Shown piece by piece: positions 9,021 to 17,457 of a stretch of DNA of 64,000 nt (within the stretch, counting starts at the first letter, position 1; the number at the start of each line of letters is the position of its first letter). The notes beneath the pieces were generated by a model. That model saw only the letters and a list, made by a program, of their open reading frames with translations. It did not search any database and had not been told where the DNA came from. Made by a program: the position numbers and the translations under genes. The stretch is from assembly GCF_014642405.1 (NCBI RefSeq), contig NZ_BMIN01000001.1, positions 248,001 through 312,000 on the forward strand, written 5' to 3'. Source of the stretch: Pontibacillus salipaludis (GTDB lineage Bacteria; Bacillota; Bacilli; Bacillales; BH030062).

Positions 9021-9050
9021 TTGGCAGAACACTTTGAACAACGTTATAAT
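9021..9050 (+). promoter_or_regulatory. Sigma-A-type promoter of the HxlR gene
   Basis: TTGGCA at 9021-9026 and TATAAT at 9045-9050 with an 18-base spacer lie 44 bases before the GTG start of the regulator. Confidence 0.6.
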
Positions 9051-9093
9051 CTGAAGGTAGTAAAAATGCATTCCTGCTGTTAGGAGGATTCCC

Positions 9094-9441
9094 GTGAAGC
9101 ACTATAATATACCCGTAGAAGCAACGTTAGATGTAATTGGTGGGAAATGGAAGGTAGTTATTCTTTGCCACCTTATTGATAATGGCACCAAACGGACAAA
9201 TGAGTTAAAGAGACTAATTCCTGAGATCACCCAAAAAATGCTAACCCAACAATTAAGAGAGCTTGAAGATGATGGAATCATTGAGAGAAGAGTCTATAAT
9301 CAAGTTCCACCTAAAGTAGAGTACTCCCTGACTGAATATGGTTGGAGCTTGGAAAAGATTCTAACATCTTTATGCTCTTGGGGAGAAGAACACATTGCAC
9401 AGACAGGCGATGGATTGAAAAAAGAACCAATTGAGTCATAA
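9094..9441 (+). CDS. HxlR-family transcriptional regulator
   Basis: A 115-residue winged-helix DNA-binding protein. The family's N-terminal pattern VIGGKWKVVILCHL, the recognition-helix region ITQKMLTQQLRELEDDGII and the wing EYSLTEYG are all present, and the length is normal for the family. HxlR members often respond to aldehydes, quinones or disulfide stress; the cysteines here are at about 27 and 93. The start is GTG 9094, six bases after AGGAGG. It is divergent from the luciferase-like oxidoreductase, its most likely target. Confidence 0.9.
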   Translation: MKHYNIPVEATLDVIGGKWKVVILCHLIDNGTKRTNELKRLIPEITQKMLTQQLRELEDDGIIERRVYNQVPPKVEYSLTEYGWSLEKILTSLCSWGEEHIAQTGDGLKKEPIES

Positions 9442-9490
9442 ATCCCACCAAACTTAATTTTGCACTTATTTTTGTGTTTAATAGCCAAAC

Positions 9491-9523
9491 AAAGGACCAA
9501 ATCACACTAAGATTTGGTCCTTT
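9491..9523. terminator. Bidirectional terminator
   Basis: AAAGGACCAAATC (9491-9503) pairs with 9511-9523. It lies between the convergent hxlR-type and amidohydrolase genes, with T-rich sequence on both exits. Confidence 0.8.
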
Positions 9524-9530
9524 CTCATAA

Positions 9531-11132
9531 TTAGCTGTCTTTACGATTATATACACAAGTTCCTTTAGTCCACGTTTCTTCAACTGTAATGGATCGCAAT
9601 TGGAGAGGATCTATTTCTGAAGGGAATTTGTTTAAAAATACAAAATCTGCTTGGTACCCTTCTTTTATCAGACCCTTCCGTTGTTCCTGAAACTCTAAGT
9701 GTGCGGGTGTTTCTGAAAAAGCTTTAAAACTCTCGTCAATTGTAAGCTTTTCCTGTGGCATCCATCCTCCTTTAGGATTATGATTGTCGTCCACACGATT
9801 TACTGCTGCAAAAACAGAATCAATTGGGTTGATTGACCCAATTGGCGCATCAGAACTAAGTGTAATAGGTATTTGGTGAGTCAGCATCTTCTTAAAAGAA
9901 TCACAATAAGGTAGTAGCTCTTCTGGACTCCAATTACCTTTCTTGTCCCATTCCGCCATAAGAAATGTAGGTTGTGTTTCTATATAAGCCCCTACCTCTC
10001 CTAACCGTTCTAATAGGTCCTCCCCTAACGTTTGGGCATGAATAATGCGATGACGCAATTGATGCGTATTTGCCTCTTCTTGCTCTAATGCAATGAGTGC
10101 AGATTCTACAGCTCGATCACCAAGAGCATGCATGGCTACTTGCATCCCTGCCTCAGAAGCTTTGCGGATCATGCGATTTAAGTCCTCTTGCGGATAAATA
10201 AGTTGACCTGTCGTTTCTGGCGCATCTGGATATGGTTGTCTCATAGCAGCTGTATGAAGACGCTGTGTACCGTCTAAGAATATTTTGATTGATCCAACCT
10301 TAACGTGATTTGTCCCTTCACCTGTTCGAAGTGACATATCTCGTATAAAATCATCTAGATCTTTCTCATCGTACACATAATGATGCAAGAATGCCTCTAT
10401 ATGCAGGTCTCCTTGTGCCTCAACCTGTTCATATGCATCCCACAATGTTTTATAAGAACCAACAAAGCTTCTGTCATCTGAATGTACGGATGTAACTCCA
10501 TTTTGAAGAAGAAATGGAATCGCTTCACATAAAGCTTTTTTAGTATCTTCGATCGATCTTTCCCATAGGTGATAATTAATAAAATGAACCATTGTATCTT
10601 TAAATCGTCCAGTTAAATTTCCTTCTTGATCCCGTTCTTTAAAAACCTCAGGTTGCTTATAGAAATCTTCTTCCTCTTCCAATTTCTTTAAAAGCTTATT
10701 ACTAATGACACACTCATGTTGGTCATGATGCATAAAGTACATATGTTTATTTACATCAATTTCATTTAAATCTTCTGACGTCAGAAGATGATCAATGTCT
10801 GTAAATTGAGCATCATCAAAACCTTTTCCAAAAATCCAATTCTTATCCTCAATCGAAGTGTAATGCTCTTCAACCTCCTGTTTCATGTCTTCCCATGAAG
10901 TTACATCAGTAAGGTCGAGTTCTTTTTTTAGTAAACCAAATCTTAATAAATGCATATGTGAATCAATAAACCCTGCTGCAACTGTTCTTCCCTCTCCATC
11001 AATTGCCCCTATTTCTCCACTAGAACCTTCCTGAACTTTTGTGAAAACTCCATCTTCAATATGTAATGAATACGTTTTGTCTGGATTGTAAAGACGATCT
11101 GGTGAGTAAATACGCACGTTTTCTATAATCAT
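9531..11132 (-). CDS. Metal-dependent amidohydrolase (YtcJ-like)
   Basis: A 533-residue amidohydrolase_3-type enzyme. The N-terminal beta-sandwich is followed by the metal-binding DSHMHL at about residues 58-63; later ligands are visible in MHALGDRAVE and the conserved aspartate in LSSDAPIG. It has no signal peptide and is of normal family length. Relatives include B. subtilis YtcJ and exoenzyme-regulator-like proteins of unknown substrate. AGGAGG precedes ATG 11132. It is monocistronic and convergent with the HxlR gene. Confidence 0.85.
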   Translation of the reverse strand: MIIENVRIYSPDRLYNPDKTYSLHIEDGVFTKVQEGSSGEIGAIDGEGRTVAAGFIDSHMHLLRFGLLKKELDLTDVTSWEDMKQEVEEHYTSIEDKNWIFGKGFDDAQFTDIDHLLTSEDLNEIDVNKHMYFMHHDQHECVISNKLLKKLEEEEDFYKQPEVFKERDQEGNLTGRFKDTMVHFINYHLWERSIEDTKKALCEAIPFLLQNGVTSVHSDDRSFVGSYKTLWDAYEQVEAQGDLHIEAFLHHYVYDEKDLDDFIRDMSLRTGEGTNHVKVGSIKIFLDGTQRLHTAAMRQPYPDAPETTGQLIYPQEDLNRMIRKASEAGMQVAMHALGDRAVESALIALEQEEANTHQLRHRIIHAQTLGEDLLERLGEVGAYIETQPTFLMAEWDKKGNWSPEELLPYCDSFKKMLTHQIPITLSSDAPIGSINPIDSVFAAVNRVDDNHNPKGGWMPQEKLTIDESFKAFSETPAHLEFQEQRKGLIKEGYQADFVFLNKFPSEIDPLQLRSITVEETWTKGTCVYNRKDS

Positions 11133-11260
11133 GGTTATCCTCCTATTAAATAAAGTGATCCCAAACTACTTTACCCGACTCTGAAAACCTAAAACGTAAA
11201 TGGATATTAAGACCTGCACGAACATAGATATAAAGTAGCATGCAGAAAAGGAGGATTTAT

Positions 11261-11635
11261 ATGGCTATTAAACTGATCAAAATTTCATCACTCTACTTTT
11301 TGATTGCTATTATTCTTGGTTTAATTATGTCTATAACTCATGATTACAGTCTTACACCAGTACATGTCCACATGAACTTATTAGGATGGACATCATTAAC
11401 ATTAGCTGGCATTTTGTATCATTTATTCCCTCAATTAGAACAGTCAATTTCAGGGAGAATTCACTTTTGGCTTCATAACATCGGCCTACCGATTATGATG
11501 ACCTCACTATTTTTATTAATTTTACTTGAAAACGAAAGCTTTGGTATCGGTGCTGCAATTGGTTCAATCATCACAGTTATTGGAATTATAGCTTTTGTTT
11601 GGAACGTCTTCATTCATCTTAAGCGTCCTTCTTAG
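11261..11635 (+). CDS. Four-helix membrane protein with heme-copper-oxidase-like motif
   Basis: A 124-residue integral membrane protein with four predicted transmembrane helices. The segment HVHMNLLGWTSLTLAGILYHLFP resembles a single helix of cytochrome oxidase/nitric oxide reductase subunit I, in which histidines bind heme; small proteins of this kind occur in many Bacilli without a defined role. A frame opens at 11240, but AAGGAGG at 11248-11254 lies after that codon, so the ATG at 11261 is the start. The gene stands alone, divergent from the amidohydrolase. Confidence 0.7.
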   Translation: MAIKLIKISSLYFLIAIILGLIMSITHDYSLTPVHVHMNLLGWTSLTLAGILYHLFPQLEQSISGRIHFWLHNIGLPIMMTSLFLLILLENESFGIGAAIGSIITVIGIIAFVWNVFIHLKRPS

Positions 11636-11681
11636 GTTATTGGCTCTTTTTTTTATGTTGTTACTTTATATAATAAGTTAC

Positions 11682-11730
11682 TTCAAAAATAGGGCAGTAC
11701 TCTTGAAGACTCCAAACTGAGACACTTTAT
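11682..11730. repeat. Head segment of the intergenic repeat family, isolated copy
   Basis: The stretch with AGGGCAGTACTCTTGAAGAC followed by CTGAGACACT matches the segments at 15560-15605 and 30836-30884. Here it occurs without the large palindrome that follows it at the other two sites. Confidence 0.65.
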
Positions 11731-11760
11731 TTGTTTTAACCATACATCTAGAGAATAAAA

Positions 11761-11793
11761 GTAAAGCGGATCTCTGCCAGAGATCCGCTTTAC
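11761..11793 (-). terminator. Terminator with 15-bp stem
   Basis: GTAAAGCGGATCTCT (11761-11775) pairs perfectly with 11779-11793 and runs into T-rich sequence on the minus strand, ending the small gene at 11798. Confidence 0.8.
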
Positions 11794-11797
11794 TTTA

Positions 11798-12001
11798 TTA
11801 TACTTCTTTAAAATAATCTTTTTTAAATCCACCCATACGCCCTGTATTGTCTACAATGAAAATAAACTCTTCTGTTTCGTTTTTAACATCGTATACTTTG
11901 CCTGGGGTTAGTACTCGGTCAACCACGTATTTTTCAGCATCTGCATGCACACATTCTACTCTTTTAATGGTTTCTGTTTCATACCATGACTTATGAATCA
12001 T
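11798..12001 (-). CDS. Small conserved Bacillaceae protein, 67 aa
   Basis: A soluble 67-residue protein with a central LTPGKVYDVKNETEEFIFI and a C-terminal GGFKKDYF pattern. It looks like a small beta-barrel and is conserved among Bacillus relatives in my recollection (possibly the DUF6501 group), but no function is known. The ATG at 12001 has AAAGGAG eight bases upstream; a TTG one codon earlier is closer than optimal. It has its own terminator. Confidence 0.65.
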   Translation of the reverse strand: MIHKSWYETETIKRVECVHADAEKYVVDRVLTPGKVYDVKNETEEFIFIVDNTGRMGGFKKDYFKEV

Positions 12002-12085
12002 CAAGACAACTCCTTTATGTACAACTATAATTATCTTACTATAGATGAATCATTAGATTCAATATATTCGCCACTTCTATCTTTC

Positions 12086-12799
12086 TTAAACGAAGACTGG
12101 GATCTCTTCCTGCAATGAAATTCCCTCAGGTGTAATCGTTGTTGAATAGGCTAAGAGGTTAACCCCAGTTTGTTTTGCCTCTTGTAAAGCCTTTGCAAAC
12201 GTTGGATCTATATGATCAGCTGGACGGACAGAATGAAGGCCATTACGTTGACAAACAAATAAAATTGATCCTAGCCAAGCATTTTCCTCTGCTACAATTG
12301 ATGTTAGCTCCTTCACATGCTTTGTTCCCCGTTTTGTTATTGCGTCAGGAAAATACCCAACCCCTTTTATACCTAAAGAGACACTTTTCACTTCAATTAA
12401 ATGGTGCAGCCCCCCTTTAGCTACATAAAAATCCCACCTGGAATGACCTTTACTATATTCTCGGGCTTTGTAAGTAAAACGTTCAAAGGTCTTTAATTTA
12501 TTCTCTTTTAAAGCCTTCTCAATTAGATGGTTCACCAAAGTAGTTTGTAAAGAAACAAGAGTTCCATCTGAAGGATCATGAACTAAAACAGCTGACCATT
12601 TTGTTTTACGGTCTTTCTTATCACTATAACGCAAATATACAGATGCACCGTATTGAAGCAATTCTTTCAAACGCCCTGGATCTGGTAGATGGACCCTTAC
12701 CATTTCTTCTGTGTCGTCAAGTTTACAATGAAGTATAAATCGGTTCGGTCTTTCTAGAAATGTCGCTTTATATAGTTTTTGTTCAAACGGGATAAACAT
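12086..12799 (-). CDS. sfsA: SfsA family protein (sugar fermentation stimulation)
   Basis: A 237-residue SfsA homologue. The family blocks HLPDPGRLKELL at about residues 38-49, SRWDFYV near 119-125, EVKSVSL near 135-141 and FPDAITKRGTKHVKEL near 149-164 are intact. The fold combines an OB-like N-terminus with a nuclease-like (PD-ExK) domain; the conserved D, E and K fit that view. SfsA was named for effects on maltose genes in E. coli, and its actual activity is uncertain. GGATGGAGAAGC precedes ATG 12799. Confidence 0.92.
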   Translation of the reverse strand: MFIPFEQKLYKATFLERPNRFILHCKLDDTEEMVRVHLPDPGRLKELLQYGASVYLRYSDKKDRKTKWSAVLVHDPSDGTLVSLQTTLVNHLIEKALKENKLKTFERFTYKAREYSKGHSRWDFYVAKGGLHHLIEVKSVSLGIKGVGYFPDAITKRGTKHVKELTSIVAEENAWLGSILFVCQRNGLHSVRPADHIDPTFAKALQEAKQTGVNLLAYSTTITPEGISLQEEIPVFV

Positions 12800-12850
12800 G
12801 CTTCTCCATCCTTTAGAAAAAGGATGTTCAGATTGAACATCCTTCTAAGT

Positions 12851-13453
12851 TTAGTATATGCTAGTATACCATTTCTTTGCTTCTGAGACCTCAGATTCCG
12901 TTAAACGATGTCCATAACTCTCCCAGTGCATATTGACTTTTGCTCCCGCTCCTTCAAGTAAACTTTTTAACTCCTTCGTTTCCTCAGGCTTACAGATTGG
13001 GTCATTGGTTCCTGCGCCGATAAAGATAGGCAATCGATTCATATTGGGTAAGTTTAAACTTCTGATTGGAACCATAGGATGGAATAGCACCGCGCCTTTT
13101 AAAACTTCTTCATAATGGAACAATAGACTCCCGGCAATATTCGCACCATTCGAGTAACCAACTGCTATTACATGTTTACGATTAAAGTCATACTCTAGTG
13201 CAGCCCACTCCAAAAAATTAAACAGTTCCTCTGTACGATATACAAGATCCTCTTCATCAAATACACCTTCTCTTAGTCGTTTGAAGAAACGAGGCATTCC
13301 TTGTTCATTAATTTGACCTTTAACACTTAGTACGGAGGCTTCACCATCAATCATTTCTGCTATAGGTAACAAATCTTCTTCTGTGCCTCCTGTGCCATGT
13401 AAAAGAAGCAATACTGGTTTACCTGCTTCACCTTGCCTGAATAGATGCTTCAT
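12851..13453 (-). CDS. mhqD: MhqD-type carboxylesterase/hydrolase
   Basis: A 200-residue alpha/beta hydrolase of the phospholipase/carboxylesterase family, closest in type to B. subtilis MhqD, which is induced by hydroquinones. The triad is visible: nucleophile Ser101 in GYSNGA, Asp151 in GTNDP and His182 in YGHRLTE; HGTGG near 19-23 forms the oxyanion hole. A GTG at 13462 overlaps the ribosome-binding site, so the ATG at 13453 is preferred. A promoter and an MhqR-like operator lie upstream (13519-13572), which supports the assignment. The mhqR regulator gene is not in the window. Confidence 0.85.
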   Translation of the reverse strand: MKHLFRQGEAGKPVLLLLHGTGGTEEDLLPIAEMIDGEASVLSVKGQINEQGMPRFFKRLREGVFDEEDLVYRTEELFNFLEWAALEYDFNRKHVIAVGYSNGANIAGSLLFHYEEVLKGAVLFHPMVPIRSLNLPNMNRLPIFIGAGTNDPICKPEETKELKSLLEGAGAKVNMHWESYGHRLTESEVSEAKKWYTSIY

Positions 13454-13518
13454 ATCAAACACTCCTCTTCACTTCTGCTAACAATGTGCCGTTATACCTT
13501 TTTAGTTTACATAATATA

Positions 13519-13546
13519 ATTATAGTCACTAAATAACTGTTTTCAA
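13519..13546 (-). promoter_or_regulatory. Promoter of mhqD
   Basis: On the minus strand TTGAAA (13546-13541) and TATAAT (13524-13519) are separated by 16 bases, about 65 bases before the mhqD start. Confidence 0.65.
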
Positions 13547-13554
13547 ATTTATAT

Positions 13555-13572
13555 TATCTCAGTTTCGAGATA
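13555..13572. promoter_or_regulatory. MhqR-like operator
   Basis: TATCTCAGTTTCGAGATA is an inverted repeat TATCTC-N6-GAGATA. It differs in only three central bases from the MhqR box that I remember from B. subtilis (tATCTcgaAtTCgAGATa). It lies eight bases upstream of the mhqD -35 box. Confidence 0.7.
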
Positions 13573-13641
13573 GTGTCAATAAACAAACTCTCTGTTAACA
13601 TTTGACCTCTTTAAAAAGAGTTTCATCTCTCCCATATATTT

Positions 13642-13673
13642 TTCTTGACTCCATTACGTAATGGAGTCAAGAA
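13642..13673. repeat. Perfect 32-bp palindrome
   Basis: Sixteen bases (13642-13657, containing TTGACTCCATTAC) are mirrored exactly by 13658-13673 with no spacer. No T-run follows in either direction, so it is not an ordinary terminator. Confidence 0.85.
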
Positions 13674-13692
13674 CTGAACTACATTAAAAAAA

Positions 13693-13717
13693 CCTCCGTT
13701 GACGTATTCAACGGAGG
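13693..13717 (-). terminator. Terminator of msrAB
   Basis: CCTCCGTTGA (13693-13702) pairs with TCAACGGAGG (13708-13717) and is followed by seven T on the minus strand. Confidence 0.85.
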
Positions 13718-13723
13718 GAGGGA

Positions 13724-14686
13724 TCATTTGAATAAAAATTGTAAATATCCGTAACCTTTTTCTTCTAATTCATCTTTCGGTATAAATTTTAAAGCCGCAG
13801 AGTTAATGCAATAGCGTAATCCACCTTCCTCTTTGGGGCCATCATCAAAGAGGTGTCCTAGATGGGAGTCTCCTGTCCGACTTCTAACTTCTGTACGAAT
13901 CATACCGTGAGATGTATCTAAATTTTCTTCAACGAAATAAGAATCGATTGGGCGTGTAAAACTTGGCCAACCGCACCCAGCATCATATTTGTCCCTAGAA
14001 CTAAATAAAGGCTCGCCTGACACAATTTCTACATAAATCCCCTCTTCCTCATAATCATGGTATTCGTTTCGAAACGGGGGTTCTGTTCCGTTCTCTTGTG
14101 TCACCTTATATTGCATAGGTGTCAGTTCTTGTTTTAACTGATTAGAGTCTTTTTCCATTTTCCAATGATTTTCAATAAAATCTTTTCGACCTGATCCTTG
14201 TTTATAGCGCTTATAATGATAAGGTTGTTTTTTGTAGTAGTCCTGATGCTTTTCTTCTGCTGTATAGAAGGTTGAAGCAGGTAAGACTTTTGTAACAATT
14301 TCGTCTTTGAACTTACCACTTTCTTCTAACTCCTGTTTTGATTTTAAAGCTAATTCTTTTTGTTTTTCGTTATGAAAGAATATAGCTGTTGAGTAAGATT
14401 TCCCTCTGTCGGCAAATTGCCCAAAAGCATCGGTTGGATCAATTTGTTGCCAGAATACTTGTAGGAGGCGTTCGTAAGGGAAAATATCCGGATCAAATGT
14501 GATTTGAACAGCTTCTACATGTCCGGTTGTATCTGTTACGACATCCATATAAGTCGGATTCTCAGTGTGGCCTCCTGTATAACCAGAGATCACTTCATGA
14601 ATACCTGGGCGCTGGTCAAATGGTTCTACCATACACCAGAAGCAGCCACCTGCAAACGTTGCTTTTTCAAGATTGTTACTTGTCAC
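13724..14686 (-). CDS. msrAB: Bifunctional methionine sulfoxide reductase MsrA-MsrB
   Basis: Repairs both S- and R-methionine sulfoxide in oxidised proteins. Of 320 residues, the N-terminal 160 are MsrA with the catalytic cysteine in GGCFWC (Cys15), and residues from about 185 are MsrB with [23 protein letters not shown] and the catalytic cysteine in RYCINS near 298. The CPxC zinc pair of some MsrB proteins is absent, as is normal for Bacillus-type MsrB. In B. subtilis the two are separate genes; here they are fused. The start is GTG 14686 after GAGGAGG. Confidence 0.95.
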   Translation of the reverse strand: MTSNNLEKATFAGGCFWCMVEPFDQRPGIHEVISGYTGGHTENPTYMDVVTDTTGHVEAVQITFDPDIFPYERLLQVFWQQIDPTDAFGQFADRGKSYSTAIFFHNEKQKELALKSKQELEESGKFKDEIVTKVLPASTFYTAEEKHQDYYKKQPYHYKRYKQGSGRKDFIENHWKMEKDSNQLKQELTPMQYKVTQENGTEPPFRNEYHDYEEEGIYVEIVSGEPLFSSRDKYDAGCGWPSFTRPIDSYFVEENLDTSHGMIRTEVRSRTGDSHLGHLFDDGPKEEGGLRYCINSAALKFIPKDELEEKGYGYLQFLFK

Positions 14687-14771
14687 GATGCATTCCTCCT
14701 CTAATCAAAACAATCCTCTCGTACCCACTATTGTTTCCTTTTAGAGGAGAAAAATCAAGAATCTTGCTTAT

Positions 14772-15431
14772 TTATATATACATCCGAGGTGTAGAAGGGC
14801 CGTTTCTTTCAGGTATTGAATTCGAAACAGATTCTTTCGCGTTTCCTTTACTTTGAGAAGAAGCACTAGTAGAGGTATTGGTTCCTTCTCTCACTCGAGA
14901 ACCACGCTGCTCGGTATTCTGTCTTGGTTCTTCTTGTGAGGTCGATTCCTCTTCTTCACGCCCCTCATCTGGTTCGTTCATAATCTTCATTAAACGGAAC
15001 ATTGTAGGAATATTACGCATCATTGGGCCATACTCCTGCACCATCGGCATAGCTGATTGAGCCATTTTTAATACCTGTTGAACATTATTTAGCATTCCAG
15101 TGGCCCCTCCGCCCGTACCAGCTAACCCTTGTGCAGCTCCTCCTAGTGAAGGAAGACCACCTCCCCCTCCGGAAGAAAGAATTCTAGAAAGCAAGCCTCC
15201 TCCACCTCGTGTTTGACTTCCTACTTCCTGAACACCCATATTAGACATTCCAGGGAATCCTTGCATCCCCCCCATTCCATTAAACCTTTGAAAATTCTGA
15301 GGAAATGGGCTTTGAAAGCCTTGTGGTCCAAAACGTTGCGGCATTTGAGGGATCCTACTAGGTCCCTGGTTAAACATTCTTCCTAACTGGGGCCTAGGCC
15401 CGGGACCAAATGATCTCATACCTTGATTCAT
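14772..15431 (-). CDS. yqfQ: YqfQ/VrrA-like glycine-proline-rich protein
   Basis: A 219-residue low-complexity protein. The first 80 residues are rich in G, P, Q, M and F; 85-130 are glycine-rich; a more ordered hydrophobic part (about 118-152, with MLNNVQQVLKMAQS and MRNIPTMFRLMKIM) precedes an acidic-serine tail. This arrangement matches YqfQ of B. subtilis and VrrA of B. anthracis, which are of unknown function and probably associated with spores. It is followed in the same direction by msrAB after 85 bases. Repeat-rich coding DNA of this kind often varies in length between strains. Confidence 0.75.
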   Translation of the reverse strand: MNQGMRSFGPGPRPQLGRMFNQGPSRIPQMPQRFGPQGFQSPFPQNFQRFNGMGGMQGFPGMSNMGVQEVGSQTRGGGGLLSRILSSGGGGGLPSLGGAAQGLAGTGGGATGMLNNVQQVLKMAQSAMPMVQEYGPMMRNIPTMFRLMKIMNEPDEGREEEESTSQEEPRQNTEQRGSRVREGTNTSTSASSQSKGNAKESVSNSIPERNGPSTPRMYI

Positions 15432-15559
15432 CGGTTCCCCTCCTTTATATAATCACTACTTGTAATGTACGTTAAGCAGGGAGAGATGGTGTAGGCGAAT
15501 TCACTATTTATTTAAAAGCTCTGTTAATGTTTGATGTCGTAATCTTTATAATAGGTTTG

Positions 15560-15791
15560 TTCAATAATAGGGCAGATTTGTTGAAGGCTCGAAGCTGAGA
15601 CACTGCGTCGTGTATGTGGCCGTTACGCTTATAAGTGCTAGGGCAGGCTCGAGGACAACTCGCTTTCCTGCGGGGAGCTGGGAAGCCTCCTCAATCGCTA
15701 CGCGCTTTCCGGGGTCTCCCCTAAGCTCCTTACCCCGCGGGAGTCTCGCAGTCCCCGAGCCTGCCCTAACGTTTATTGGGTGAACGGCCAC
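15560..15791. repeat. Intergenic palindromic repeat, copy 1 (with head segment)
   Basis: The head segment 15560-15605 is followed by nested inverted repeats: GTGGCCGTT (15616-15624) with AACGGCCAC (15783-15791), and TAGGGCAGGCTCG (15639-15651) with 15756-15768. Between them lie the family core CTCGCTTTCCTGCGGGGAGC and a matching GGAGTCTCGC. Open frames across it are by-products of its G+C-rich composition. Confidence 0.85.
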
Positions 15792-15858
15792 TCATCATGA
15801 TTGCATAAAAGCCCCCACCTAACATATTCGGCTCGCTCCCGTCTCTCCCCATTTGGCA

Positions 15859-15985
15859 AAGGTGGGCCTGGAAATTGCGAGACTCCTGCGGGAGAAAGAG
15901 CTAGACGAGATCCCGCAGAGAGCGAAGCGAACGAGGAAGCTCGACAGCTCACCCGCGGAAAGCGAGTGATTTCCAGGACCACCTT
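15859..15985. repeat. Intergenic palindromic repeat, copy 2
   Basis: AAGGTGGGCCTGGAAAT (15859-15875) pairs with 15969-15985 with one mismatch. The inner core (GCGAGACTCCTGCGGG and CCCGCGGAAAGCGAGT) is the same family as copy 1 but inverted relative to it. Confidence 0.85.
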
Positions 15986-16114
15986 ACGCTCCATAAAAGT
16001 TGACGGGAGCGTTTCTCTATTCATAGCAAGACGAGATCACCTTGAATTCAAGTCTTCCGCATTAGGGGGCATATATGGAACGAGTAATTTTACTAATACG
16101 GATAAGTCCTGAAT

Positions 16115-16804
16115 TTACTCAGGTTCATAAGGGTCATGGGGGAGTTGCCAATCTATGGACCCGAGACCCTTTTCTGATAGAAATTCATTTGCTTTAGAAA
16201 AATGATGGCTACCAAAGAAGCCACGGTAAGCTGAAAGAGGGCTGGGATGTGGGGCTTTTAAAACAAGATGCTTATTCGTATCAATCATTTTTTCCTTTTG
16301 CTGGGCAGGTTTCCCCCAAAACATAAAGACCATAGGATTTTCTCGCTTGTTCAGAGATTTAATAACAGCGTCTGTAAAGGTCTCCCACCCTTTCTTTTTA
16401 TGTGAATGAGCTTGACCTTCTCGTACAGTTAATACAGTATTTAATAGTAAAACTCCTTGTTTAGCCCAAGGTAACAAGTAGCCATGTGGAGGGGCATTAA
16501 AACCAACATCTTCTGATAACTCCTTATAAATATTCCTTAGTGAAGGCGGAACGGTCACTTGCGGATTAACTGAAAAACTAAAACCATGTGCTTGATCTTT
16601 TCCATGATAAGGGTCTTGTCCCAGCAAAACGACCTTAGTATTTGAGTAGGAAGTGTAGTGAAGCGCATTAAAAATATCGTGCATAGGCGGGTGAACCGCT
16701 TCATTTGCATATTCTATTTTCAAAAAATCTCTTAATCTTTGATAATAATCTTTGTGAAATTCCTCTTCTAGAATCTCTTTCCAGTCATTCTTTATAATAT
16801 CCAA
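16115..16804 (-). CDS. ung: Uracil-DNA glycosylase
   Basis: Removes uracil from DNA as the first step of base-excision repair. The 229-residue family 1 enzyme has the water-activating motif GQDPYHG near residues 62-68, the uracil-binding LLNTVLTVREG and the DNA-intercalating HPSPLSAYRGF near 187-197. The start is TTG 16804 with GAGGTGA upstream. Downstream are repeats, and upstream lies a 26-aa peptide gene with its own hairpin. Confidence 0.95.
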   Translation of the reverse strand: MDIIKNDWKEILEEEFHKDYYQRLRDFLKIEYANEAVHPPMHDIFNALHYTSYSNTKVVLLGQDPYHGKDQAHGFSFSVNPQVTVPPSLRNIYKELSEDVGFNAPPHGYLLPWAKQGVLLLNTVLTVREGQAHSHKKKGWETFTDAVIKSLNKRENPMVFMFWGKPAQQKEKMIDTNKHLVLKAPHPSPLSAYRGFFGSHHFSKANEFLSEKGLGSIDWQLPHDPYEPE

Positions 16805-16892
16805 TCTTGTTCACCTCACGCGTATTTATGTAAATAAAAAGCAGGCACCTAAGGTACCTGCTCCGGAAGTATAGCATTCTAGATTGTTCAAT

Positions 16893-16973
16893 TCAATCTG
16901 TTGTTAGCTCGCTTGCAATAATTAAAGCAAAGCTACCACTTAAAATACATCCAAATAACATCGCCGTCATCAT
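16893..16973 (-). CDS. 26-residue hydrophobic peptide
   Basis: A frame read directly: MMTAMLFGCILSGSFALI, then IASELTTD and a TGA stop. It would form one membrane helix. GGAGAAGGAAGG at 16992-16981 gives a good ribosome-binding site seven bases before the ATG, and an imperfect hairpin with a T-run (16842-16862) follows on the minus strand, which supports a real gene. No function is known. Confidence 0.55.
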   Translation of the reverse strand: MMTAMLFGCILSGSFALIIASELTTD

Positions 16974-17140
16974 TGGTATCCCTTCCTTCTCCTAAGTAAA
17001 TGATCTTCTACTTTTAGTATAAGGGAAGGGGCATCCTTTTGAACGTGTGAGTTATGGCAATTTCATGAAAATACGCTAAGGAATAATCACCTATTTCCCG
17101 GGCAAGCGCATGTTTCAACACAACTTTACTATTACTGTCG

Positions 17141-17389
17141 TTAATTGACGCTATATAACGAAATTAATTGATATATCAAGCGTGTTTGTCCATTCGCCCA
17201 AGTCATTTCGACAATTTTCGCTGTCCCTGTCTGTTCAGACTCAGCTGTTCGAGATATTTCCAACAATTCATCCACCGGAAATAAACAGTATTCGTCTAAA
17301 TATAATTCAAATACATTTTCTTTCTCTTGGACACGCTTTTCTTCACCAAGTGTGATTATTTTCGTAGCTAATGAAAGAGGCATTGTCAT
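17141..17389 (-). CDS. Small conserved protein (DUF2584-like)
   Basis: A soluble, acidic protein of about 82 residues. The pattern MTMPLSLATKI, an ENVFELYLDEYCLFPVDE-like block and a C-terminal RLIYQLISLYSVN resemble the DUF2584 family of Bacilli as I remember it. Several in-frame ATGs cluster at 17404-17383; the one at 17389 stands eight bases behind GGAGG and is preferred. No function is known. It lies between a 26-aa peptide gene and a YhcU-like gene, all leftward. Confidence 0.6.
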   Translation of the reverse strand: MTMPLSLATKIITLGEEKRVQEKENVFELYLDEYCLFPVDELLEISRTAESEQTGTAKIVEMTWANGQTRLIYQLISLYSVN

Positions 17390-17457
17390 CCTCATCCCCT
17401 CCATCTCTTCCTTTTTCCTTTATCCTACTCCAGAGAAAGATCGTTGACAAGAAATTT

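Noticed and set aside
15561-16112. Three open frames of 76-103 codons on both strands (15561-15791, 15773-16024, 15801-16112)
   Set aside because: They lie wholly on the palindromic repeats, lack ribosome-binding sites and arise from G+C-rich composition; similar frames appear on every copy of the repeat.
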